Shown here: piece by piece, positions 41,990-50,824 of the stretch
Layout of the letters: each line of letters starts with the position of its first letter
Numbering within the stretch: the first letter of the stretch is position 1
From: Candidatus Zhuqueibacterota bacterium
Lineage (GTDB): Bacteria; Zhuqueibacterota; Zhuqueibacteria; Residuimicrobiales; Oceaniaggregativiventaceae
Direction: 5' to 3'
DNA length: 64,000 nucleotides
Assembly (NCBI GenBank): GCA_014728115.1
Contig: WJME01000118.1
Location: 1-64,000 of the forward strand
Position numbers and translations under genes: made by a program
The notes under the pieces: model-generated
What the model was told of the DNA's origin: nothing
The model's input: only the letters and a program-made list of their open reading frames with translations
Database searches by the model: none

Positions 41990-44900
41990 AGAACTGTTTC
42001 TTTTATTTTCTTGTTTTTTTATCAAGCTTATCCGTTTATGCACAGACGGTGGACGAACTGTTGGATTTGTTTCCTGCCGATAAACAGATCGAGACGAAAC
42101 TCGTCTCACAATATGTGCTTTTAGCAGAACAAAGTGTTTTGCCCACTGTTTTGCAAAAACTCAAAGATCCGCAATCCTATGAAAAAGCAACATTTTTGCT
42201 TACCAGCCTGACCCATTTTGTGGCAGAGCATCCGGAATTTCAACCACAGGTGAGTTCCGCTTTTCTTTCCCATCTCGGGCAATCCCGTGGCTGGCAACCC
42301 AGAGTTTATCTTTTGCAGCAATTACAGCACATCGCGGATAATCGTGCCATCGAGCCGGTTGTCGAGCTGGTCAGGGATCCTCAGCTGGCCCATTATGCCT
42401 GCCGCGTACTGGTCACCATCGATTCGCCTGCCTGCGGCAGAGCCCTTTTGCAAATGTTTCCGGAGGTACCTGAACAAAGCCAGCAAGAAATTCTTCAGGC
42501 TTTTCATGACATGAATTTTGTGGGTGCGATCGATCTTTTAAGCTCTTTGGCCCGGGATAAGGGCTCTCTGGCAGAGCCAGCCAGATCAGCGCTGGCGACT
42601 CTGGGGCATCCCCAGTCGGTTCACCTGCTCCGGGAAGCTGTACAAGAGACCAAAGGATATGCCCATACTATTGCGCTCAACGATCTGGTGACCTATGCGC
42701 GAGCCTTGGTGCATAACGGCCATATCGATTTGGCACAGTCGGTCGCGTTACAATTGATTCATTCCGACCCAGGGCCGCAAATCCGTATGGCTGCTATGGG
42801 ACTCTATGCACAGTCTGGCGGTCATGAAACCGTGGATTTATTATGGCAGGCCCTACTGGATACAGATCCGGTCATGTACACTGCTGCAAGCGATTTGGTA
42901 TTCTCTTTTAAACCTGTGCAGGTCATCGATCGTATCATATCAGACTATTCGAGTCAACCTCCCCATACCCGGGAGCGGTTACTCGGTTTGCTCTCGGCAC
43001 TGCAAGATGATTCTGCAAAAAAACTCGCACGGGAATCTTTGCAAAGCGATCATACTGGAGAGAGCAGTCAGGCTATCGAGGTGTTGTGGCAGGAAATGGG
43101 AGACGATGCGACAGAGTCGATCTTTGACGCTGTAGATGAGAATCCGGATTTGATTCCTGCTCTGCAAACCCTTCTCGTCCAGGAATCACACCAGGCTCTG
43201 GAAAAACTGTTTGCTCAGCACCTCAAAAACCGGTCTGATGAACTGAGCCGTATGTGTGTGGCTCTGGCCCAAAAACGGCATATAGTATTGGAAAATAAAA
43301 TAGTAAACTCGATGCTCGAAAATGAGAACCGTCAGCTTGTGCTTGCGACCATAGAATACCTCGGTGAACTGGGAACAGACCAGGATATCGACAGATTGCA
43401 GGATGTCATCGAGGACAATGACGACGAGATACAATCAAAGGCAAGGCAAAGCATGGCCAGGCTCATGGGCCGGTCGAAAGATTCAACCAAATATATCAAG
43501 CAGTTACGGAAAGAAATTTCCGATGCCAAAAAGGATGAAAAAAACAATGCCATGGAGACGCTGGCCCGCGTTCCTGGCCGTCTCGCATTCCAAAGCTGGG
43601 TGGAGGTCTTTGATGCCAGCGAACCGGAACTACAGTCTGCGCTGCTCAATCAGGTCATGGTCATGCAGCCTTTATATGCCTTGCCCTGGCTACTGGACCG
43701 TTTTGTGCACAGTACCGAGCCCGAGGCACTGAAAAAAGAGACCGGTTTGATGTTGCGATTATTGGGTCGTGTCGAAGGGTGGAGTGATTTACAAAAAACC
43801 GTTTACTATAGTCACCTGCAGAATAAAGCTTCATCTGAATTTCGCCGGCAAATCGTTGAAGGATTGTCACGTTTGCAATGCCGCAGCGCCCGCCAGTTAT
43901 TGTCCGGTTGTATGGCAGACTCTCAATTTACCCTCATGGTTTCACGTCAGGTTTTGGAGCACGTCACTGACCGGGAAGAACTGGATCCGTCAGCGGTCGT
44001 AGATTGGGTGAGCGGATTGAATCCCGCCGCAGACGGAGATCGTTTGTTGAATATGTATGACCGGGTCACCGAGCTCAATCATGCCCCTGCCGGATTCACT
44101 CCTTTGTTCAATGGTGAGAATTTGCAGGGTTGGAAGGGACTGGCAGGGGATATCTATAGCCGAAAGAAAATGAGCAAAGAGCGGTTAAGAATCGAACAGG
44201 CACAGGCCGATTCGGTGATGCATGCCCATTGGAACGTTAGAGATGGCATGCTCTATTTCGATGGTAAAGGCCAGAGTTTGTGTACTGTAAAGGATTATCA
44301 GAATTTCGAGCTGCGTCTGGACTGGAAGCTCGGAAAGCACGGAGACAGTGGCATTTATTTACGGGGGGTTCCGCAGGTACAAATCTGGGATCCTGTGGAA
44401 CAGGAGGTAGGTTCCGGTGGATTGTACAATAATAAAAGTCATCCTGACAAGCCCCTGGTGTTCGCCGACATGCCTGTTGGCGAGTGGAATACCTTTCGGA
44501 TTATCATGCGAGGGGATGCGGTGACAGTTTATCTCAATGATTTTCTGGTTGTGGATCATGTCAAACTGGAAAATTATTGGCAGCGAGGTGAACCCTTTCC
44601 CGGTTATGGTCCCATCGAACTCCAGGCACACAATACCCCCTTGTGGTTTCGGAATATCTATATCCGCGAGCTCGAGAGCGAGCAAGATGCAGAGCGCGTG
44701 GCTTTGTTCAATGGCCGTGATTTGCACGGTTGGCAACTAGTGGGGGGTGAACAAAAGAATTGGCATGTGGAAGACGGACTTGTTTACACCGAGGGGGAGG
44801 GAGGTGGATGGTTAGCGACTTGTTCCGAATATGACGATTTTATTTTGGATCTAGAGTTTCGGGTTCCGGAGGGCGGAAACAGTGGTGTCTTTTTGAGAGC

Positions 44901-45255
44901 ACCTTTGCAGGGCAATCCTGCGTATCAGGGCCTGGAAATTCAGGTACTGGATGATTATGCTGAAAAATATGCACATCTCAAGTCCTGGCAATATACTGGC
45001 AGTATATATGCTACCCAGGCACCGCGATCCCGTCAGAGCAAACCCGCGGGTGAATGGCAGAGGATGCGCATTTCCTGCCAGGGATCTGTCGTCGATGTTT
45101 GGCTCAATGGCAAAGAGATCGTGCATGCAAATCTGATCGACTATGGTCATCTGTTGCCCGATCACCCGGGATTAAAGCGACGATCAGGACATATCGGGTT
45201 ACAGAATCACGGGACGAGGGTAGATTATCGGAATATTTTCCTGCGTCCCCTATAA
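41986..45255 (+). CDS. Exported HEAT-repeat protein with two C-terminal DUF1080 domains
   Basis: 1089 residues from the ATG at 41986, which overlaps the stop of the oxidoreductase; the frame open from 41953 is not used. A signal peptide ends near SLSVYAQ. Residues ~25-690 are a helical array with HEAT-type repeats (for example EYLGELGTDQDIDRLQDVIE). Two DUF1080 domains follow, at ~705-890 and ~906-1089. Each begins with (P/A)LFNG(E/R)(N/D)L(Q/H)GW and contains GDSGIYLRG or GNSGVFLRA, then IELQAHNTPLWFRNIYIRE or IGLQNHGTRVDYRNIFLRP. DUF1080 domains act on 3-keto-glycosides in characterised cases. Coupling with a Tat-exported Gfo/Idh enzyme suggests oxidation followed by cleavage of one substrate. 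A terminator ends the unit. Confidence 0.9.
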   Translation: MKNCFFYFLVFLSSLSVYAQTVDELLDLFPADKQIETKLVSQYVLLAEQSVLPTVLQKLKDPQSYEKATFLLTSLTHFVAEHPEFQPQVSSAFLSHLGQSRGWQPRVYLLQQLQHIADNRAIEPVVELVRDPQLAHYACRVLVTIDSPACGRALLQMFPEVPEQSQQEILQAFHDMNFVGAIDLLSSLARDKGSLAEPARSALATLGHPQSVHLLREAVQETKGYAHTIALNDLVTYARALVHNGHIDLAQSVALQLIHSDPGPQIRMAAMGLYAQSGGHETVDLLWQALLDTDPVMYTAASDLVFSFKPVQVIDRIISDYSSQPPHTRERLLGLLSALQDDSAKKLARESLQSDHTGESSQAIEVLWQEMGDDATESIFDAVDENPDLIPALQTLLVQESHQALEKLFAQHLKNRSDELSRMCVALAQKRHIVLENKIVNSMLENENRQLVLATIEYLGELGTDQDIDRLQDVIEDNDDEIQSKARQSMARLMGRSKDSTKYIKQLRKEISDAKKDEKNNAMETLARVPGRLAFQSWVEVFDASEPELQSALLNQVMVMQPLYALPWLLDRFVHSTEPEALKKETGLMLRLLGRVEGWSDLQKTVYYSHLQNKASSEFRRQIVEGLSRLQCRSARQLLSGCMADSQFTLMVSRQVLEHVTDREELDPSAVVDWVSGLNPAADGDRLLNMYDRVTELNHAPAGFTPLFNGENLQGWKGLAGDIYSRKKMSKERLRIEQAQADSVMHAHWNVRDGMLYFDGKGQSLCTVKDYQNFELRLDWKLGKHGDSGIYLRGVPQVQIWDPVEQEVGSGGLYNNKSHPDKPLVFADMPVGEWNTFRIIMRGDAVTVYLNDFLVVDHVKLENYWQRGEPFPGYGPIELQAHNTPLWFRNIYIRELESEQDAERVALFNGRDLHGWQLVGGEQKNWHVEDGLVYTEGEGGGWLATCSEYDDFILDLEFRVPEGGNSGVFLRAPLQGNPAYQGLEIQVLDDYAEKYAHLKSWQYTGSIYATQAPRSRQSKPAGEWQRMRISCQGSVVDVWLNGKEIVHANLIDYGHLLPDHPGLKRRSGHIGLQNHGTRVDYRNIFLRPL

Positions 45256-45325
45256 ACATCAATGGTTTCCCAGATCTTGCAATCGGGAACTTTTTTTTTC
45301 CTGCCCCGTTAGCAAAAAGCGCTGC

Positions 45326-45369
45326 CCGGTAAACCAAGCGGAATAAGAGTTGGTTTACCGGTGTTTTTT
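45326..45369 (+). terminator. Rho-independent terminator of the Gfo/Idh-DUF1080 unit
   Basis: CCGGTAAACCAA (45326-45337) pairs perfectly with TTGGTTTACCGG (45350-45361) across a 12-nt loop, followed by TGTTTTTTTG. Confidence 0.85.
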
Positions 45370-45515
45370 TGCTTATTGCTCACTAAATTGACGGGAGACA
45401 GAGTTTGACAAATTTGCAACGATTTTTTTCGTGTATTCTCAACCAAGCAGTTTTCTGCAACGTTTTCCTGACTATTGCACATAAGCATCTTTCCTTAAAA
45501 AAACTAAAAAATCCT

Positions 45516-45544
45516 TTGACTTTTTGATTACAATACTTTATTTT
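45516..45544 (+). promoter_or_regulatory. Promoter of the LacI-TonB operon
   Basis: TTGACT (45516-45521), 17 nt, TATTTT (45539-45544); read as an FCB-type promoter it is TTG-N20-TATTTTGC. Transcription would begin near 45551, just before the operator palindrome, leaving a leader of about 160 nt. Apart from the upstream terminator and the operator, the 455-bp gap at 45256-45710 holds no other feature I can support. Confidence 0.5.
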
Positions 45545-45560
45545 GCAAACAAGATTTGCT

Positions 45561-45572
45561 GCAATCGATTGC
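45561..45572. promoter_or_regulatory. LacI-family operator candidate
   Basis: GCAATCGATTGC is a perfect palindrome with a central CG, the typical form of LacI/GalR operators. It lies about 10 nt after the predicted transcription start. A second, weaker ATCGAT-centred site (TGATCGATTA) lies 24 bp downstream near 45586-45595. Confidence 0.6.
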
Positions 45573-45710
45573 CGCATATGTTTGCGTGATCGATTAAGGC
45601 GTTAAAAAACAAAGACATGAAAAATCGGGTTGCATGATATTGATGAGTCAAGCCTATTCAATAAACCCTGCAATACGTACCATAAACGGTGGAATTTATA
45701 GGGAAATGGT

Positions 45711-46736
45711 ATGGCGATTACTTTAAAGGATGTAGCGACCATGGCAGGTGTTCATCCCTCGACCGTCTCTCGCGTATTGCGGGGCAAAGAGAGCTTGCCG
45801 ATTTCCGAGGAAACACGGTTAAAGATATTACAAGCCGCAAAATCACTGCAATATCGACCGGATCAACGGGCACGGGCCCTGAGACTGGGAAAAACCCAAA
45901 CCATCGGGTTGATCATCCCCGATATCTCTAATCTCTTTTTTGCTGAAATAGCCAATACCATTGAAGATCATTGTTATAATTCTGGATATACGCTGATGGT
46001 TTGTGCAACCAATGAAGACCAGGAAAAAGAAATTCGATTTATCAATGACCTGGTCAGCCGCGGAGTAGATGGCTTGATCATCGCCTCTGCCCAGGATTCT
46101 GATAAACCCATCCGTGAACTCCTCGATAAAAAAATTCCCTTTGTGCTTATCGATCGGGAATTTGAAGATTTACCTACCAATGCCGTGATCAGTAACAATG
46201 AAGAAGCTGCTTACCACGCCGTAGAGTTTCTGGCCAAGCAAGGCCATAAACGCATCGGCTTTTTGAGATCCAGAAAAAATATCTATACCATTCGAAAGAG
46301 GCTCGCAGGGTATCTGAAAGGATTGCGGGATTTTGGCCTGGAAGAAGATCCGGCGCTCATCGCCGGGGACGGATATTCGTTTGAAAACGGATACCATGGC
46401 TCTGTAGAATTGCTAGCGCTCAATCCTCCTCCTACAGCCATCCTTGTATCGGGTAACCGTATCACCTTTGGTGCGATCAAGGCGATTATCGAATCGGGCA
46501 AGTGCATTCCCGAAGATATATCTTTGATCGGATTTTCCGATACCCCGCTGGCTCCGTTTCTCATTTCTTCGCTTACCACCATTTCTCATCCTCTCGAAGA
46601 AATGGGCAAACGAGCGTTTGAATTATTAATCGAAAATATGGAGGCAAGTGAAGCATGTCAGTTACAACGTGTCGTCGTCGAAACAAAGTTTAATATTAGG
46701 GCATCAACTCAAACGTTATGCAGTGTTGAAAAGTAA
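45711..46736 (+). CDS. LacI family transcriptional regulator
   Basis: 341 residues. The helix-turn-helix is at ~4-25 (TLKDVATMAGVHPSTVSRVL), followed by the hinge helix (YRPDQRARALRLGKTQTIG). The periplasmic-binding-protein-like effector domain covers the rest (IGLIIPDISNLFFAEIANTI, DGLIIASAQDSD, GHKRIGFLRSRK, DISLIGFSDTPLAPFL). It should bind a sugar-type effector in the cytosol and control its own operon: the GCAATCGATTGC operator and promoter lie just upstream, and the TonB receptor gene starts 16 nt after its stop. The effector is unknown, but the downstream transport genes suggest the imported ligand or a breakdown product. Confidence 0.94.
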   Translation: MAITLKDVATMAGVHPSTVSRVLRGKESLPISEETRLKILQAAKSLQYRPDQRARALRLGKTQTIGLIIPDISNLFFAEIANTIEDHCYNSGYTLMVCATNEDQEKEIRFINDLVSRGVDGLIIASAQDSDKPIRELLDKKIPFVLIDREFEDLPTNAVISNNEEAAYHAVEFLAKQGHKRIGFLRSRKNIYTIRKRLAGYLKGLRDFGLEEDPALIAGDGYSFENGYHGSVELLALNPPPTAILVSGNRITFGAIKAIIESGKCIPEDISLIGFSDTPLAPFLISSLTTISHPLEEMGKRAFELLIENMEASEACQLQRVVVETKFNIRASTQTLCSVEK

Positions 46737-46752
46737 AAATTGGAGAGATGCT

Positions 46753-49656
46753 GTGGAATATAATTTTAAAAGAATCAGTATAGGATTGGTCGTTCTCTTG
46801 CTCTGCCTCATGTCCGGTCTGGTCTCTGCTGCCACGACAGGAAAGATTGCAGGTATAGTAAAAGACAGTGAAACCGGCGACCCCCTGCCCGGCGCGAATG
46901 TCATCATTCAGGGAACGAATCGAGGTGCTGCAACAGGTGCGGATGGTAAATTCGTGATTATCAATGTTCCACCGGGCACCTATACATTGCGGATTCAAAT
47001 GATAGGCTATTCGCCGGTCAATATTACCGAGGTGCAGGTCTTTACGGATCGCGTTCGTCAGATCGAAGCCGAACTCGGCATGACCGTTCTCGAAGGCGAA
47101 GAAGTGACCATTGTGGCGGGTCGTGAACCCATTGAAATTGACCGGACCAACACCGCCTCGTACGTCTCTGAGGATGAAATCAGCGAGCTGCCTGTCTCGA
47201 CATTAGCAGAAGTGGTTCAGTTGCAAGCCGGTGTGGTCACAGATGCCGGAGGTGGATTGCACTTTCGAGGGGGGCGTTCTCGTGAGGTCGCATATATGAT
47301 TGATGGCATTCCGGTGACCAATAATTTCAGTCAGGGCGGAGGCTCAAACGTGCAGCTGGAAAATAATTTTATCAAAGAGCTGCAGGTCATCACCGGAACG
47401 TTCAATGCCGAATACGGATCCGCTCAGTCGGGTGTGATCAATGTGGTCACCAAGGTACCGGATCAAAATTACAGCGGTAATATCGAGGTGCTGGCAGGAG
47501 GCTTTTATGCTCCCAACTCGAAAGGATTCATCGGACTCGATTCCTATGACCCGATGACCAACCGTGAGCTAAAATGGTCTGTTTCCGGTCCGATTCCGTT
47601 TCCCAAAAGTCTTGGACAACTGGGCTTTTATGTGAACGGGCGCGTGGTGGATAATGATGGATGGCTGAATGGAGAACGCCGCTTTAGGCCAGAAGATGGC
47701 TGGGAAATCGAGGTCTTTCGCGAATGGTACCGCGCGACCTATGATCCGCGGGATCCGCTCATTATTCCCATCCCGGACAGCATGCATACCGGAAATAGTG
47801 AAATCACTCCCATCAACTGGACTGAATCTTATAGCATAAACACAAAACTGGTCTATCAACCCTTCCCAGCCCTGACTGCGTCTTATAACCTGTTTGTCAG
47901 CGGAAGTGAAGGTAAAGTCTATAATCATAGCTGGCGCTATGTACCCGAGGCTCTGCCATTCCGCTATAATAATGGTATGACCCATATGCTGGTTTTGACG
48001 CACACCCCGCGCAATAACATATTCTACAACCTGCGATACAGTTTTCAGCAAAATCATTACAAAGCTTATACGTTTGAGGATCCCAACGATCCCCGCTATC
48101 AGAATGCCTCAATCAATGCGTGGGATCCGGGCGCTGTTACCGGATATGATTATGGTGGGATCTATAGCTGGGATCGCCGCTGGAATGACCGAAATTTGCA
48201 TTTGATGAATGGTGATTTGACCTGGCAAATCAACCAGGTGTTTGAGGTAAAGACCGGATTCGAGTTCAAGTCGCATGATCTGCATTATAAAAATGCTCCA
48301 TTGCGTCCCAGAGAGGGATACGAGATTATGCAGTTTCCGTATACCCGTAATGAAATCCGAGGCCTCGAACTTCCTTATGAATATTTTATGGAACAAACCA
48401 GAGATTTTGAATACGGGACGATCAGATTGCGCGAAGCCCATCCTGATAGCACGGACGATCATTTGATTTATGTCGACTATAATCGTGCACCTGTTGAAGG
48501 ATCGGCATTTGCACAAACAAAACTGAACATGGGTGAGATTATCCTGAATGCCGGTGTGCGGTTCGATTATCTGGATCCGGAAGACCGGTATGCTCCCAGT
48601 TACTCTGATGTCTTTCCCGAAGCAGTGGGTGCCGATACATTTTACACCGAAGCCTCGGAAAAGTATCAGGTCAGTCCGCGGCTCGGCCTTTCCTTTCCTA
48701 TTTCAGATCGCGGCGCCTTGCGACTCTCTTACGGTCACTTTTTTCAGGCACCCAGCCTGGAAAAAATGTACCAGAATCCGGTTCTGGAACATTATAACAA
48801 ATTCAGTATCATGAATTCCACTATCGGTAATCCCAATCTCAATGCCGAAAAAACCGTACAATACGAAATAGGATTACAGCAAGAGTTGGTACCCGGATTG
48901 TCTACGGAATTGACTGTTTATTATAAGGATATCCGCGATCTTTTGGGATTGGAAATTCTCACCCTGAGCGATGCCACAACCTTTTATCGGTATGTCAATA
49001 AAGAGTATGGCAGTTCTTCAGGTGTGACGTTTGCTTTAAACTATACCACACCGTCCGGCAAAATAAATGCAGGTGTTGACTATACCTATATGACCGCAAA
49101 GGGAACCGCATCCAGTGCAGAAGCTGTGCGGGATGTGGCGATCTTGTCAGGCAAAAGCCGGGGCGCTTATACACTGGGTTCCAGAAGAATCCAGTTTCTG
49201 GATTGGGATCAAACGCACTCTTTGAATGCTTCGTTCAGCATACGACCTGCTGAAGGATGGTATGCCAGCCTGACCGGTCAGCTCGGTTCTGGATTGCCCT
49301 ATTCTCCGGCAACCCTGGATCCCAATATCGAAGTCCCTGGTCACTGGTGGGACAATGCCGGAAGAAAACCTTTTCGGTGGAATGTGGATTTCAAGCTCAA
49401 CAAGTCTTTTCAGGTGGCTGGTGCAAAGCTGGCTGTATTTATGAATGTTTATAACATATTTAACCAGCTGAATGAAAACTATGTGCGCCCGATCACCGGC
49501 AGAGCCGGTCCGGATGCCTATCTGCCTGAAATCGCTCGTAAACGGTACTGGAGATTAGAGACAGTGGGTGCATTCACAAGAGAAGAAGCCGACTATAATC
49601 CCACACACTATTCCAGACCCAGATTAATTCAGTTTGGTCTATCAGTAGGCCTTTAA
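46753..49656 (+). CDS. TonB-dependent receptor with carboxypeptidase-regulatory-like N-terminal domain
   Basis: 967 residues from the GTG at 46753 (GGAGAG 5 nt upstream). The frame is open from 46648 but that part overlaps the LacI gene. A signal peptide ends near LVSAA. Residues ~28-115 are a CarboxypepD_reg-like beta-sandwich (IAGIVKDSETGDPLPGANVI). The plug domain follows at ~125-240 (YMIDGIPV, FNAEYGSAQSGVINVVTK). The rest is a 22-strand-type barrel with many aromatic strand ends, closing with RPRLIQFGLSVGL. It imports ligands using TonB energy. No SusD partner gene is present; instead a PorV-like gene follows 18 nt later. The ligand is unknown but LacI control suggests a carbohydrate. 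Confidence 0.92.
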   Translation: MEYNFKRISIGLVVLLLCLMSGLVSAATTGKIAGIVKDSETGDPLPGANVIIQGTNRGAATGADGKFVIINVPPGTYTLRIQMIGYSPVNITEVQVFTDRVRQIEAELGMTVLEGEEVTIVAGREPIEIDRTNTASYVSEDEISELPVSTLAEVVQLQAGVVTDAGGGLHFRGGRSREVAYMIDGIPVTNNFSQGGGSNVQLENNFIKELQVITGTFNAEYGSAQSGVINVVTKVPDQNYSGNIEVLAGGFYAPNSKGFIGLDSYDPMTNRELKWSVSGPIPFPKSLGQLGFYVNGRVVDNDGWLNGERRFRPEDGWEIEVFREWYRATYDPRDPLIIPIPDSMHTGNSEITPINWTESYSINTKLVYQPFPALTASYNLFVSGSEGKVYNHSWRYVPEALPFRYNNGMTHMLVLTHTPRNNIFYNLRYSFQQNHYKAYTFEDPNDPRYQNASINAWDPGAVTGYDYGGIYSWDRRWNDRNLHLMNGDLTWQINQVFEVKTGFEFKSHDLHYKNAPLRPREGYEIMQFPYTRNEIRGLELPYEYFMEQTRDFEYGTIRLREAHPDSTDDHLIYVDYNRAPVEGSAFAQTKLNMGEIILNAGVRFDYLDPEDRYAPSYSDVFPEAVGADTFYTEASEKYQVSPRLGLSFPISDRGALRLSYGHFFQAPSLEKMYQNPVLEHYNKFSIMNSTIGNPNLNAEKTVQYEIGLQQELVPGLSTELTVYYKDIRDLLGLEILTLSDATTFYRYVNKEYGSSSGVTFALNYTTPSGKINAGVDYTYMTAKGTASSAEAVRDVAILSGKSRGAYTLGSRRIQFLDWDQTHSLNASFSIRPAEGWYASLTGQLGSGLPYSPATLDPNIEVPGHWWDNAGRKPFRWNVDFKLNKSFQVAGAKLAVFMNVYNIFNQLNENYVRPITGRAGPDAYLPEIARKRYWRLETVGAFTREEADYNPTHYSRPRLIQFGLSVGL

Positions 49657-49674
49657 TCGAAGAGGTATTTACAC

Positions 49675-50757
49675 ATGATAAACGAAAAGACAAAATTCGA
49701 AAATGTATTTCTGTTATTGATTTTCATTTTCTTTTTCAGCCAAGCCGTTTCTGCTCAGGTCAGTTCAGATCAGCTGGGCTATAATACCGATGTGTCGCGA
49801 CGCGGAACGACTGCCGGTGCCATGCTGGAAATCGGGGTCGGGGCCAGAGCAGAGGCTCTTGGAGGAGCTTTTGTGGCTATCGCAGATGATCCGTCTGCAC
49901 TATACTGGAACCCTGCGGGAATTGTCAATGTACCGGTCGTGAGTTTGCAGGCTTCAAAGACCGAGTGGTTTGTAGAAACCAACTTTAATACCCTCGACTT
50001 GATCCTGCCGATCCCGATGATCAGCTCGGCACTCGGTATACATATTGCCATGATGGATTATGGCGAGAATCCTGTCCGCAGTATTTTTCGGCCTGAAGGA
50101 ACGGGCGAGACCTATTCGGCTTCGGATCTGGTTGCCGGATTGTACTATGCCCTGGCCATCACGGACCGGGTCTCTGTCGGATTGGGTGCCAAATACTTTC
50201 AACAATCCATCTGGCACGTCAAGGGGTCTACCATTGCGGCGGATATGTCCATTTTGTTCGAGACCCCCCTGGACGGCTTGAAAGTGGGTGGAACGATCAG
50301 CAATCTCGGTCCCAGTTTCAGTTTGAGCGGCAGAGATCTCACTCGTGTCTATGATATCGATGGCCGGAAAGATGAATATTTCAATAATGATAATGTCGCC
50401 ATTCAGCTGGCTACAGAAGATTATCCTTTACCCTTGCTGTTCCGTTTCGGACTTGCTTACGAGTGGGAACTCGATCGTCGCAACAGTCTGATATTGGCCG
50501 GCAATATAAACCATCCAAGCAATGATGTACAAACAGTCGATCTCGGTGTGGAAGCCAAATTGCTCAACATGGCGTATTTGCGCGCCGGTTACCGCTCGCT
50601 CTTTGCCGATTATTCGGCCGACGGATTGACATTGGGAGCCGGTTTGCGCTACAAGGTTCTGGGAGCGGCGAATCTTACATTCGATTATTCCTGGACAGAC
50701 TGGACCGTACTCTCTAGCGTAAACAGGTTTACCGTTGGAATCAGCGGATATTATTGA
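49675..50757 (+). CDS. PorV/PorQ family outer-membrane protein
   Basis: 360 residues with a signal peptide (FSQAVSAQ). The signature of the family is GARAEALGGAFVAIADDPSALYWNPAG-type sequence at ~57-83, followed by alternating amphipathic strands ending in RFTVGISGYY. PorV/PorQ proteins are FadL-like barrels that serve type IX secretion and surface attachment in Bacteroidota. In KSB1-like genomes they often sit between a TonB receptor and a large exported protein, as here. It starts 18 nt after the receptor, with GAAGAGG upstream of the ATG. It is probably a dedicated anchor or export partner for the next protein (inference). Confidence 0.9.
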   Translation: MINEKTKFENVFLLLIFIFFFSQAVSAQVSSDQLGYNTDVSRRGTTAGAMLEIGVGARAEALGGAFVAIADDPSALYWNPAGIVNVPVVSLQASKTEWFVETNFNTLDLILPIPMISSALGIHIAMMDYGENPVRSIFRPEGTGETYSASDLVAGLYYALAITDRVSVGLGAKYFQQSIWHVKGSTIAADMSILFETPLDGLKVGGTISNLGPSFSLSGRDLTRVYDIDGRKDEYFNNDNVAIQLATEDYPLPLLFRFGLAYEWELDRRNSLILAGNINHPSNDVQTVDLGVEAKLLNMAYLRAGYRSLFADYSADGLTLGAGLRYKVLGAANLTFDYSWTDWTVLSSVNRFTVGISGYY

Positions 50758-50824
50758 TTGAATGAGTTGGTTTTTTATCATGAATACGCTTGTTAATGGT
50801 CATACATCAAGAAGGACAGAGAAC

